From Brevibacillus sp. (GTDB lineage Bacteria > Bacillota > Bacilli > Brevibacillales > Brevibacillaceae), in contig JACDOF010000001.1 in NCBI GenBank assembly GCA_017656235.1, forward strand, positions 186,001 through 250,000: DNA of 64,000 nucleotides. The letters run 5' to 3'. Every line of letters begins with the position of its first letter. Position 1 is the first letter of the stretch. The notes under the pieces are model-generated. The model saw nothing but the letters and a program-made list of their open reading frames with translations. It was not told the DNA's origin and did not search any database. The position numbers and the translations under genes are program-made. This document shows positions 19,362 to 26,238 of the stretch, piece by piece.

Positions 19362-20084
19362 TTGTTCGTCAAAATCCGTCTCCACTTACAATTGCTTTGG
19401 TATCGTACCTTGATTGCCATCGGAGCAAAGGCTGAAGAGATCCACTACATTGGTGGCAGTGAAGCCCTGCCCCCACCGCTGACAAGAGAAGAAGAAGAAC
19501 TTCTGCTCGCCCGCCTGCCATCTGGCGATGCTGCTGTGCGCAGCATGCTGATTGAACGCAACCTGCGCCTTGTGGTCTATATCGCAAGGAAGTTTGAAAA
19601 TACCGGGATTAACATCGAGGACCTGGTCAGCATCGGGACAATCGGCCTGATCAAGGCAGTCAACACCTTTGATCCGCAGAAAAACATCAAGCTGGCCACG
19701 TACGCATCTCGCTGCATCGAGAACGAAATCTTGATGTATCTGAGAAGAAACAACAAAATCCGTTCTGAAGTATCGTTTGACGAGCCGCTGAACATAGATT
19801 GGGACGGAAACGAACTGCTGCTGTCCGATGTGTTGGGCACGGAAAACGACACGATTTACCGCAACATTGAAGATGAGGTAGACCGAAAACTTTTGAAAAA
19901 AGCACTGGATAAGCTGTCAGAACGGGAACGGACGATCATGGAATTGCGCTTTGGCCTGAAGGGGGAGGAGGAGAAGACACAAAAGGATGTAGCCGATCTT
20001 TTGGGTATCTCCCAATCGTACATCTCCCGCCTGGAAAAGCGAATCATCAAACGGTTGCGCAAAGAGTTCAACAAAATGGTCTGA
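19362..20084 (+). CDS. sigE: RNA polymerase sporulation sigma factor SigE (pro-sigma-E)
   Basis: Early mother-cell sigma factor. The 240 residues begin with an amphipathic pro-sequence (about 1-28), followed by [12 protein letters not shown], the conserved junction where SpoIIGA cleaves. Regions 2 ([12 protein letters not shown] onward) and 4 ([11 protein letters not shown] and [16 protein letters not shown]) are intact. Start TTG 19362 uses a GGAGGG site overlapping the spoIIGA stop, so protease and substrate are translationally linked. Confidence 0.97.
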   Translation: MFVKIRLHLQLLWYRTLIAIGAKAEEIHYIGGSEALPPPLTREEEELLLARLPSGDAAVRSMLIERNLRLVVYIARKFENTGINIEDLVSIGTIGLIKAVNTFDPQKNIKLATYASRCIENEILMYLRRNNKIRSEVSFDEPLNIDWDGNELLLSDVLGTENDTIYRNIEDEVDRKLLKKALDKLSERERTIMELRFGLKGEEEKTQKDVADLLGISQSYISRLEKRIIKRLRKEFNKMV

Positions 20085-20085
20085 C

Positions 20086-20114
20086 GCATATTTTCCCCTT
20101 CCCAGGAGATACTG
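20086..20114 (+). promoter_or_regulatory. Possible forespore (sigma-F/G) promoter of sigG
   Basis: GCATA (20086-20090), 17 bases, then GATACTG (20108-20114). This resembles the sigma-G consensus (-35 GnATR, -10 CATnnTA) with two mismatches in the -10 and sits just after the sigE stop, about 100 bases before sigG. B. subtilis sigG has its own promoter read by sigma-F and sigma-G, in addition to read-through from spoIIG. Confidence 0.42.
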
Positions 20115-20209
20115 TACCTAGACCGTATCCAGAAAGTGGATGCCGCTTTTGGCTCCCTTCCTGCGGTTTGGGGACGGAAGCTTTTCATACTCCAGAGGAG
20201 GGGAAGGAC

Positions 20210-20989
20210 ATGACGCGCAACAAGGTGGAGATCTGTGGAGTAGACACGTCGAAGCTTCCTGTATTGACCAACAAAGAGATGAGAGAACTCTTCGAGCGAC
20301 TGCAAGGCGGGGAGTATCAGGCAAGGGAAAAACTGGTCAATGGAAACCTTCGCCTGGTGTTGAGCGTGATCCAGCGTTTCAACAACCGGGGCGAATACGT
20401 TGACGATTTGTTTCAGGTCGGTTGTATCGGTCTGATGAAAGCGATCGACAACTTCGATTTAAGCCAGAATGTAAAGTTTTCAACCTATGCCGTCCCGATG
20501 ATTATCGGAGAGATTCGCCGTTACCTGCGCGACAACAATCCGATTCGCGTCTCCAGATCGCTGCGCGATATCGCCTATAAAGCTCTGCAGGTACGAGACA
20601 ACTTGACCAACAAGCATTCCCGCGAGCCTACCATTACGGAGATTTCCAATGAGCTCAACATCCCCAAGGAAGATGTCGTCTTTGCACTCGATGCGATCCA
20701 GGACCCTGTTTCCCTGTTTGAACCGATTTACCAGGACGGAGGAGACCCGATCTACGTCATGGACCAGATCAGCGACGAAAAAAACAAGGATGCGCTGTGG
20801 GTGGAAGAGATTGCCCTCCGCGAAGGGATGCAGCGGCTTGGCGAACGGGAGAAAATGATTTTGTCCATGCGCTTTTACGAAGGCAAGACACAAATGGAGG
20901 TGGCAGAAGAAATCGGCATCTCCCAGGCCCAGGTTTCCCGACTGGAAAAAGCGGCGATCGCCCATATGCAAAAACACGTGCAATCGTGA
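20210..20989 (+). CDS. sigG: RNA polymerase sporulation sigma factor SigG
   Basis: Late forespore sigma factor. The 259 residues begin MTRNKVEICGVDTSKLPVL, the N terminus typical of SigG and the part that binds SpoIIAB/CsfB in the family. Region 2 (FNNRGEYVDDLFQVG), region 3 and region 4 (MEVAEEIGISQAQVSRLEK) are complete. ATG 20210 follows AGAGGAGGGGAAGG; the frame stays open further upstream but is not conserved there. A long repeat-rich intergenic region follows. Confidence 0.97.
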   Translation: MTRNKVEICGVDTSKLPVLTNKEMRELFERLQGGEYQAREKLVNGNLRLVLSVIQRFNNRGEYVDDLFQVGCIGLMKAIDNFDLSQNVKFSTYAVPMIIGEIRRYLRDNNPIRVSRSLRDIAYKALQVRDNLTNKHSREPTITEISNELNIPKEDVVFALDAIQDPVSLFEPIYQDGGDPIYVMDQISDEKNKDALWVEEIALREGMQRLGEREKMILSMRFYEGKTQMEVAEEIGISQAQVSRLEKAAIAHMQKHVQS

Positions 20990-20992
20990 GCG

Positions 20993-21017
20993 GAAGCTTC
21001 CCATTTGGGGAAGCTTC
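20993..21017 (+). terminator. Hairpin directly after sigG
   Basis: Near-perfect stem GAAGCTTCCC / GGGGAAGCTTC with a 4-base loop just behind the sigG stop. There is no U-run after it (AGTGTATAG), so it may be a poor terminator. A very similar hairpin with a TTTTC tail lies at 21463-21488. Confidence 0.5.
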
Positions 21018-21043
21018 AGTGTATAGACAGGTGTCCCGAAGTG

Positions 21044-21092
21044 GCCAAAAGTCCTGCTCAGTTGTTTCCTGACCAGCAAAGATGCAGGACTC
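21044..21092 (+). repeat. 49-base palindromic hairpin repeat, copy 1
   Basis: Begins GGCCAAAAGTCCTGCTC and contains CCTGACC in the loop region. AGTCCTGC (21051-21058) pairs with GCAGGACT (21084-21091). A second copy in opposite orientation lies at 44963-45011 and shares the first 17 bases, the central CCTGACC and the closing GCAGGACT. Confidence 0.7.
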
Positions 21093-21398
21093 GCTGCAAA
21101 ACGATCCGCGGGGGCGCCATTTTCCCTTCCTCACTCCGTGGCCAACCACCATATGGGGCTGGGCTGTCCGCTTCGCAACCCCGAAGCGGGCGGGCGCAAA
21201 AGCAGCACTGCTGCGCCGAATGTATGGGACGAGTGCGGGCGTTTTTTCGCCAGCGAACGGTTTGGCCAACCTGCCAGCGTAACGACGCATCCGCAGGGAA
21301 ATCGCAGCGGCAACAGCATCACGTCGCAGCGAGACATCGTTTTGACGCTGCCCCCGCGGATCGTCGTAGAGCGGTCCTGGACTGCTTCATCGCTGGTT
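21072..21398. mobile_element. MITE-like element bounded by imperfect inverted repeats
   Basis: ACGATCCGCGGGGGC (21101-21115) recurs as its exact reverse complement at 21350-21364. Similarity continues outward imperfectly (CAGGAC-CGCT and ACCAGC on both sides), giving arms of about 40-45 bases around some 235 bases of interior. It encodes nothing recognisable. No clean target-site duplication could be identified, so a MITE is a suggestion, not a demonstration. Confidence 0.5.
21219..21344 (+). repeat. Dispersed ~126-base repeat, copy 1
   Basis: The stretch from AATGTATGGGACGAGTG to GACATCGTTTTG is repeated with few substitutions and short indels at 29273-29400, in the same orientation. The longest identical core (ATCCGCAGGGAAATCGCAGC and what follows, to CATCACGTC) runs for about 40 bases. 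It lies inside the inverted-repeat element here, but not at the other site. Confidence 0.85.
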
Positions 21399-21462
21399 GG
21401 CCACCGGAAGCGAGCGCGAAAAACGCCCCACTCGTGTTCACGACATGTTATCAGCAATCTGA

Positions 21463-21488
21463 AGCTTCCCAAGTGGGAGGCTTTTCGT
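21463..21488 (+). terminator. Second GAAGCTTCCC hairpin, with U-rich tail
   Basis: GAAGCTTCCC pairs imperfectly with GGGAGGCTTTTC. Unlike the hairpin at 20993-21017 it has a TTTTC tail, so it could act as the functional terminator for transcription entering from sigG. Confidence 0.5.
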
Positions 21489-21562
21489 ATCACGGAAGGA
21501 CATAAACCCTGCAGCTCACATATACATAAAAAGAGGGGAGTAAAAAAAGTGGGTGAGCAGGT

Positions 21563-21850
21563 GTGGTGAAGATATCAGACTTTCAGACGAAGGAAGTGGT
21601 CAATATCCTGGACGGCCGCCGACTGGGGCAGATAAGCGATCTGGAGATTGATCTTCGGCTGGGGCGGGTTGATTCGATCGTCGTACCGGGACCGGGCAGG
21701 TTTTTGGGGTTGTTCGGTACGGGAAATGATTACGTCATTCCGTGGCGCAATATCGTCAAGATTGGAAAGGACGTGGTTCTCGTTCGTCTGGAAGAACCCG
21801 TTCGGATCGAAGGCAAACAGCATACGACAGAAGACGATTACAGTTCGTAA
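21563..21850 (+). CDS. ylmC: YlmC/YmxH-family PRC-barrel sporulation protein
   Basis: Small PRC-barrel protein, 95 residues, conserved next to sigG in Bacillales; exact function unknown. The barrel is recognisable from VVNILDGRRLGQISDLEID near the start and FGTGNDYVIPWRNIVKIG in the second half. GTG 21563 is used here; GTG 21566 would be one residue shorter, and neither has a strong ribosome site. A strong terminator follows directly. Confidence 0.88.
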   Translation: MVKISDFQTKEVVNILDGRRLGQISDLEIDLRLGRVDSIVVPGPGRFLGLFGTGNDYVIPWRNIVKIGKDVVLVRLEEPVRIEGKQHTTEDDYSS

Positions 21851-21874
21851 GACACGGGGACCGTGTCTTTTTTA
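21850..21874 (+). terminator. Terminator after ylmC
   Basis: AGACACGG pairs with CCGTGTCT across a GGA-type loop, followed by TTTTTTAAAA, beginning at the last base of the stop codon. Confidence 0.85.
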
Positions 21875-22027
21875 AAATGGGCACGTCAACCCATGCACTG
21901 CTGACGAACAAGCCATGATTGCAAGCAGGACGAGCTTCCCGTTCCTGCAGTCGGGTTTCCCCTGTTGCCCGCCGGGGGAAAAAACCGGTAAGATGTAGAT
22001 AGCTGGCGTGGGATGGGAGAGGACAGA

Positions 22028-22867
22028 ATGGAAGCGTTTCTTCGCGATGAACACTCGCAAACACTCCACTTGAACGAATGGGAAAAGCGATTTTCCGGTT
22101 TGGCCGCCGGTTTCACCATGCGTGGCGGTGGTCATAGCGATCCTCCTTACGATTCACTTAACCTGGGGCTGCACGTAGGGGACGACCCCGTGCGTGTCCG
22201 GCAAAATCGACAGGTTCTTGCCAGCCGTCTCGGCTTTCCCTTTGACGCGTGGACATGCGGCGAACAGTTACACGGCACAGCGGTTCGGAGGGTGACCAGT
22301 ACCCAGCGCGGTGCAGGCCGCGACCTGCTGGATACGGCGATTCCCGCCGCGGACGGTCTCTACACGGACGAACCGGGTGTTTTGCTAATATCGTACTACG
22401 CCGATTGCGTGCCCATCTACTTTCTAGACCCCCGCTCAGGAGCTGTCGGACTTGCTCACGCAGGCTGGAAAGGCACGGTTGGCCGGATCGCCGTGGTGAT
22501 GCTGGAGGAACTGACCAAAAGCTTCGGTACCTCACCGGACCAACTGCTGGTGGCGATTGGTCCGGCGATCCGAGCCTGCTGCTACGAAGTGGATGAGCGG
22601 GTGATGGAGCGGGTCCGCGGGATCACCTCCGGTTGGGAAGAGAGCGTCATGCCGGGGAATGAGGGCCGATACATGCTGGATCTCCCGCAGCTAAACGTGC
22701 AGATGCTGACCGACTGTGGCGTGCTTGCGGAACACATCAGCCGCAGCGGCTATTGTACAGCATGCCGCACCGATCTCTTCTTTTCTCATCGCAGGGATGG
22801 AGGGAAGACCGGACGAATGGCATCATACATCGGCTGGAGAGAGGAAGGAGCGATCAAACAAGGATGA
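22028..22867 (+). CDS. pgeF: Multicopper-oxidase-fold purine nucleoside phosphorylase (YlmD/YfiH family)
   Basis: YfiH/LACC1-type enzyme; family members act on purine nucleosides (phosphorolysis, deamination) and in E. coli the homologue edits mis-built peptidoglycan precursors. The metal site residues are visible: GGGHSDPPYDSLNLG near 38, YYADCVPIYF near 125 and AHAGWKGT near 148. ATG 22028 is preceded by GGGAGAGGA; ATG 22013 in the same frame is less well placed. It ends in ATGA, overlapping the start of the next gene. Confidence 0.92.
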   Translation: MEAFLRDEHSQTLHLNEWEKRFSGLAAGFTMRGGGHSDPPYDSLNLGLHVGDDPVRVRQNRQVLASRLGFPFDAWTCGEQLHGTAVRRVTSTQRGAGRDLLDTAIPAADGLYTDEPGVLLISYYADCVPIYFLDPRSGAVGLAHAGWKGTVGRIAVVMLEELTKSFGTSPDQLLVAIGPAIRACCYEVDERVMERVRGITSGWEESVMPGNEGRYMLDLPQLNVQMLTDCGVLAEHISRSGYCTACRTDLFFSHRRDGGKTGRMASYIGWREEGAIKQG

Positions 22868-23574
22868 AGGCAGCCGTATCGATGGAAATGATTCAGAAAC
22901 AGCTGGAACAGGTGGAACAGCGCATCCGGAACGCTTGTGCACGCAGCGGCCGCAAGCGTGAAGAGGTCCGCATCATCGCGGTGACGAAGTACGTCGATAC
23001 AGAGACAATCGGCGAGATTCTGAAAACCGGCATCACCCATATCGGCGAAAACCGTGTACAGGATGCGCTGCCCAAATACGAAAGGTACAAGGAACAGGCT
23101 ACCTGGCACTTCATCGGCCATTTGCAGACCAACAAGGTGAAAGACATTGTTGGCCGTTTTGATGTCATCCACTCACTGGATCGTCTGTCCCTGGCCAAGG
23201 AGATTGAAAAGCGGGCTGCTGCCCTGGGGATTGTGGTGCCCTGCTTCGTCCAAATCAACATAGCCGGTGAAGAGACAAAATTTGGACTAAATCCCACGGA
23301 TGTCTTGGCTTTTGTCAAAGAAACAAGTAATATGAAACATATAAGGATTGCCGGATTGATGACGATGGCACCGATTGTCGAACATCCGGAAGAGGCGCGT
23401 CCCGTGTTTCGTGAACTGCGCGCATGGCAGAAACGACTTCAGGATCTGCGCTTGCCCAATGTTACGGCCGAGGAGCTGTCGATGGGCATGTCGGGAGATT
23501 TTGAAGTGGCTGTCGAAGAGGGAGCCACGTTTGTGCGGCTCGGTTCTGTGCTGGTTAAACCGGAAGGGACGTAA
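22864..23574 (+). CDS. ylmE: YggS/PLPBP-family PLP-binding homeostasis protein
   Basis: Single-domain TIM-barrel protein related to the N-terminal domain of alanine racemase; it binds pyridoxal phosphate and maintains PLP and amino acid homeostasis. The PLP lysine is in IIAVTKYVD, followed by GENRVQDALPKY, HFIGHLQTNK and the late SMGMSGDFEVAVEEGATFVRLG phosphate-binding region (in parts). The 236 residues match the family. Start ATG 22864 overlaps the pgeF stop (ATGA). Confidence 0.92.
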   Translation: MKAAVSMEMIQKQLEQVEQRIRNACARSGRKREEVRIIAVTKYVDTETIGEILKTGITHIGENRVQDALPKYERYKEQATWHFIGHLQTNKVKDIVGRFDVIHSLDRLSLAKEIEKRAAALGIVVPCFVQINIAGEETKFGLNPTDVLAFVKETSNMKHIRIAGLMTMAPIVEHPEEARPVFRELRAWQKRLQDLRLPNVTAEELSMGMSGDFEVAVEEGATFVRLGSVLVKPEGT

Positions 23575-23619
23575 AACATATGGAATCATACCCGCTGGCA
23601 ATCAAGGAGGGTGAAAACG

Positions 23620-24045
23620 ATGGGCGTAATGCACAAACTGATGGGGTTTCTCGGTCTTGACAATGAAGAAGTGATCGAGGAAATGGTCGAGGAGGCGCGA
23701 GACGACGAGGAAGAGTACCACAGCAGACGTCGTCATTCAGCAAAGTCCAACAATGTGGTAAGTCTGCATGCTGCTCGCGAGCAGTCAGGAATTCGACTGA
23801 TGCTGTTTGAACCGCGCAGCTACAACGATGCTCAGGACATTGCCGACAACCTGCGCCACCGCCGTCCAGTCGTGATTAACCTGCAGCGCGTTGACAAGGA
23901 GCAGGCCAAGCGGATTGTTGACTTTTTAAGCGGTACGGTCTACGCCTTAAACGGGGATATTCAAAAGGTGGGCGAACATATATTCGTCTGCACTCCGGAT
24001 CACTTTGACATTCAAGGAACAATATCAAGCGTGGTGGAGGAGTAG
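23620..24045 (+). CDS. sepF: Cell division protein SepF
   Basis: Ring-forming FtsZ-binding protein and alternative membrane anchor. The N terminus MGVMHKLMGFLGL is an amphipathic membrane-binding helix. An acidic linker (about 18-45) leads to the SepF domain with LFEPRSYNDAQDIADNLR and the GTVYALNGDIQKVGEHIFVC strand-turn region. ATG 23620 is 9 bases after AAGGAGG; a GTG directly abutting that site at 23611 is too close. Confidence 0.95.
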   Translation: MGVMHKLMGFLGLDNEEVIEEMVEEARDDEEEYHSRRRHSAKSNNVVSLHAAREQSGIRLMLFEPRSYNDAQDIADNLRHRRPVVINLQRVDKEQAKRIVDFLSGTVYALNGDIQKVGEHIFVCTPDHFDIQGTISSVVEE

Positions 24046-24074
24046 TCGACTGCGTATTTCGTTGAGGTGAATAC

Positions 24075-24338
24075 ATGAATTACGTAATAATGATCATTGA
24101 TTACGCATTCAGAATCTATCAGTTCATGGTAATTGCCTATGTACTGATGTCGTGGGTTCCGCAGATGCGCGAAACCGCGATCGGACAGATGCTGGAACGA
24201 CTGGTGGAGCCGTATCTGGCACCGTTTCGCCGTCTGATTCCACCGCTCGGCTTCATTGACATTTCGCCAATCGTCGCCCTGTTTGCGCTGTATTTTGCAG
24301 AACTGGGGCTGTATTCTTTACTTGACATGATTTTCTGA
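24075..24338 (+). CDS. ylmG: YggT-family membrane protein (YlmG)
   Basis: Two-helix membrane protein of 87 residues in the division/osmotic-tolerance neighbourhood; molecular role unclear. Hydrophobic segments flank a loop containing LVEPYLAPFRRLIPPLGFIDISP, the family signature with its paired prolines (shown here in one run of under 25; the key part is EPYLAPFRRLIPP). ATG 24075 follows TTGAGGTG. Confidence 0.9.
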   Translation: MNYVIMIIDYAFRIYQFMVIAYVLMSWVPQMRETAIGQMLERLVEPYLAPFRRLIPPLGFIDISPIVALFALYFAELGLYSLLDMIF

Positions 24339-24357
24339 CAGAGGCGTGTGCTGGCAG

Positions 24358-25128
24358 ATGAGTTTGTTTGATCACTTTCGCAAGGAAGAACACCCTTTCG
24401 CGGAGCGGGCGCTGGAAATGCTGCTGCTGGCGGAGCAGCGGCAGACCATGCGCCTCACTGACTTTTTGGACCCACGGCAGTTGTTCATCCTTCAGAGCCT
24501 CACTTCCCAGGTGAGCGATGTACGTGTGGAAGGGTACGGCGGATATGAAGGAGCGGAGCGGGTGCGCGCCTTGATCCATCCCGGCTACATCGTTCCGGAA
24601 CCGGACGACTTCAAGCTGACATTGGCCGAGATCAAGGGGGATCAACGCTTCGTCAAGCTCTCTCACCGCGACGTCCTGGGAGCACTTTTACACATCGGAC
24701 TGAAACGGGAGAAGTTTGGAGACATCCTGATGGATGACGAGGGCTGTCAGATAATCGTGGCCAGCGAAGTGTTTCCGTATGTTCGCATGCAGGTGACACA
24801 GATTCACCGCATTCCGGTGGAACTGGTCAGCGTAGAATGGGAGCGGCTGCGGTTGCCAGTACAAAAACGGCGGGAGAAAAGCTTTACCGTTGCCTCGCCG
24901 CGGCTGGATGCGGTGATCGGAGAGGTGTTTCGCCTGTCCCGTTCCAAAGCGCTGATCCCGGTGCGTGCCGGCAGGGCCAAGGTAAACTGGAAGGTGGTAG
25001 ACGATCCCGCCCATTTGCTTCAGCCGGGTGATGTTGTCTCGCTCAGCGGATTTGGCCGTTTTGAAGTGTACGAACTGACGGCGGCGCGGAGCGGCCGAAT
25101 ACGCATGACGGTCGGCGAATACGCATGA
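24358..25128 (+). CDS. ylmH: RNA-binding S4-domain protein YlmH
   Basis: YlmH family: an N-terminal region with LTDFLDPRQLFIL and a C-terminal S4 RNA-binding domain (about 180-250, SPRLDAVIGEVFRLSRSKA). Homologues in Firmicutes bind stalled 50S subunits and can rescue obstructed ribosomes. ATG 24358 gives MSLFDHFRKEE, aligned with other family starts; a GTG four codons upstream is possible but abuts its GAGG site. The gene sits between ylmG and divIVA as in B. subtilis. Confidence 0.92.
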   Translation: MSLFDHFRKEEHPFAERALEMLLLAEQRQTMRLTDFLDPRQLFILQSLTSQVSDVRVEGYGGYEGAERVRALIHPGYIVPEPDDFKLTLAEIKGDQRFVKLSHRDVLGALLHIGLKREKFGDILMDDEGCQIIVASEVFPYVRMQVTQIHRIPVELVSVEWERLRLPVQKRREKSFTVASPRLDAVIGEVFRLSRSKALIPVRAGRAKVNWKVVDDPAHLLQPGDVVSLSGFGRFEVYELTAARSGRIRMTVGEYA

Positions 25129-25172
25129 ACAAGCAAATTTTTTGTGGATATTCGGCAGGAAAACAGGGATTT

Positions 25173-25181
25173 TTTGTCGAA
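25173..25181 (+). promoter_or_regulatory. Perfect Spo0A binding box (0A box) upstream of divIVA
   Basis: TTTGTCGAA is an exact match to the full 0A-box consensus, in the 205-base gap between ylmH and divIVA and about 150 bases before the divIVA start. The gap is AT-rich compared with its surroundings. No clear sigma-A promoter could be placed beside it. Confidence 0.55.
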
Positions 25182-25333
25182 CATTCACATTGGCTCTTTT
25201 CCAAAACATTGTTGCTTTTCCGTTAATGACAGTCTTCAACAGCAGGAAGCTGTCTGAAACGAACCATTTTACCCAGCGCCACAATTTTTGCGAAAAGAGC
25301 GAAAAACGACTTGAGGTAAGGTGGGGTGTTCTC

Positions 25334-25819
25334 GTGCCGTTAACGCCACTAGACATACACAACAAGGAATTCAGTACCGGATTTCGCGGCTACAACGTGG
25401 ATGAAGTAAACGAGTTTCTCGATCAAATCATTAAAGATATGGAACTTCTGATCAAGGAGAAGAAAGAACTGGAAGAGCGCGTTACCCTGTTGAACGAACG
25501 GGTAGAGCACTATAAAAACATGGAAGAAAACCTGAGCAAGTCCATCCTGGTCGCGCAGGAAACGGCGGAGGAAGTGAAATCCAACGCCCGCAAAGAGGCT
25601 CAATTGATATTAAAGGAAGCGGAGAAAAACGCCGACCGGATTGTCAACGAAGCCTTGGCCAAATCGCGCAGAGTGGCGATTGAAATCGAGGAGTTGAAAA
25701 AGCGGGCCTCTGTGTACCGGATGCGCTTCCGCACGCTGTTGGAAGCCCAGCTGGAAATGCTGGATAACGGCGACTGGGACGATCTGGAGAACGCCGAGAC
25801 GGAACTGGAAACGGTGTAA
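25334..25819 (+). CDS. divIVA: Cell pole/septum protein DivIVA
   Basis: Coiled-coil scaffold that binds negatively curved membrane at septa and poles, and in spore formers tethers the chromosome via RacA. The N-terminal lipid-binding domain MPLTPLDIHNKEFSTGFRG is followed by GYNVDEVNEFL and two long coiled-coil stretches (about 30-60 and 75-150). I chose GTG 25334 (AAGGTGG nine bases upstream): it gives 161 residues with the canonical N terminus. The frame is open further upstream but not conserved. Confidence 0.95.
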   Translation: MPLTPLDIHNKEFSTGFRGYNVDEVNEFLDQIIKDMELLIKEKKELEERVTLLNERVEHYKNMEENLSKSILVAQETAEEVKSNARKEAQLILKEAEKNADRIVNEALAKSRRVAIEIEELKKRASVYRMRFRTLLEAQLEMLDNGDWDDLENAETELETV

Positions 25820-25866
25820 CCAGATTGGTTTATGACATGTTTCTTCGCTGCCAAAGCCGCTGTCAG

Positions 25867-25895
25867 TTGACGAACGGACGTAATACATCTATAAT
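25867..25895 (+). promoter_or_regulatory. Sigma-A promoter of ileS
   Basis: TTGACG (25867-25872), 17-base spacer, TATAAT (25890-25895). Near-consensus and correctly placed about 30 bases ahead of the T-box leader. Confidence 0.8.
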
Positions 25896-25924
25896 AAATA
25901 CCAATCTTTTTGGAAAGCAGCCAT

Positions 25925-26209
25925 ACATGACGACGATGAGCGGGACGAGTACGCGAAAAGGGTGAACTGCCTAGCGAGCCGGGGATGGTGGAAGCCCGGT
26001 CGGTGCCGTCGCGGAAAATCACCCGTGAGTCCAACAGCTGAACGCGACCGTTGGAGGTTGCCAGTAGGTGCGCGTCTCATTCACGTTACGAATGGCAAAA
26101 GCGGACAAATGACCGGCGGAGCGACACCTCTGCCGTATCGTTTGCTCCAATAGGGTGGTACCGCGGGAGTTCCTCTCGTCCCTACAGGGATGAGAGGAGC
26201 TTTTTTTCT
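25925..26209 (+). ncRNA. Isoleucine T-box leader of ileS
   Basis: tRNA-sensing riboswitch. Stem I begins around GATGAGCGGGACGAGTACG, with the AGTA S-turn. The specifier loop shows ATC (26018-26020, an Ile codon) followed by A. The conserved T-box AGGGTGGTACCGCGG is at 26152-26166; its TGGT (26156-26159) can pair with an ACCA tRNA end, as expected for tRNA-Ile. The terminator stem (about 26172-26197) is followed by TTTTTTT. Uncharged tRNA-Ile should favour the antiterminator and switch ileS on. Confidence 0.93.
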
Positions 26210-26238
26210 ATTTCAACCAGGTTGAGGTGAACAAAGCG

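Larger units (their letters stand above)
20990..21562. other. 573-base repeat-rich intergenic region between sigG and ylmC
   Basis: No gene is supported here. Several frames are open for more than 120 codons on both strands, but none has family features. One of them fails to stay in frame with the related copy at 29.3 kb. In order the region holds a sigG-proximal hairpin, a 49-base palindromic repeat, an element bounded by inverted repeats with a dispersed 126-base repeat inside it, and a second GAAGCTTCCC-type hairpin just before ylmC. Confidence 0.8.

Noticed and set aside
21005-21569. Several open frames of 120-170 codons on both strands between sigG and ylmC
   Set aside because: They overlap each other, have no ribosome sites or family motifs, and one is frame-shifted relative to the second repeat copy; GC-rich repeats give open frames by chance.
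25142-25333. Open frame extending divIVA 64 codons upstream
   Set aside because: The canonical DivIVA N terminus begins at GTG 25334 with a good ribosome site; the upstream part is AT-rich regulatory DNA with the 0A box.
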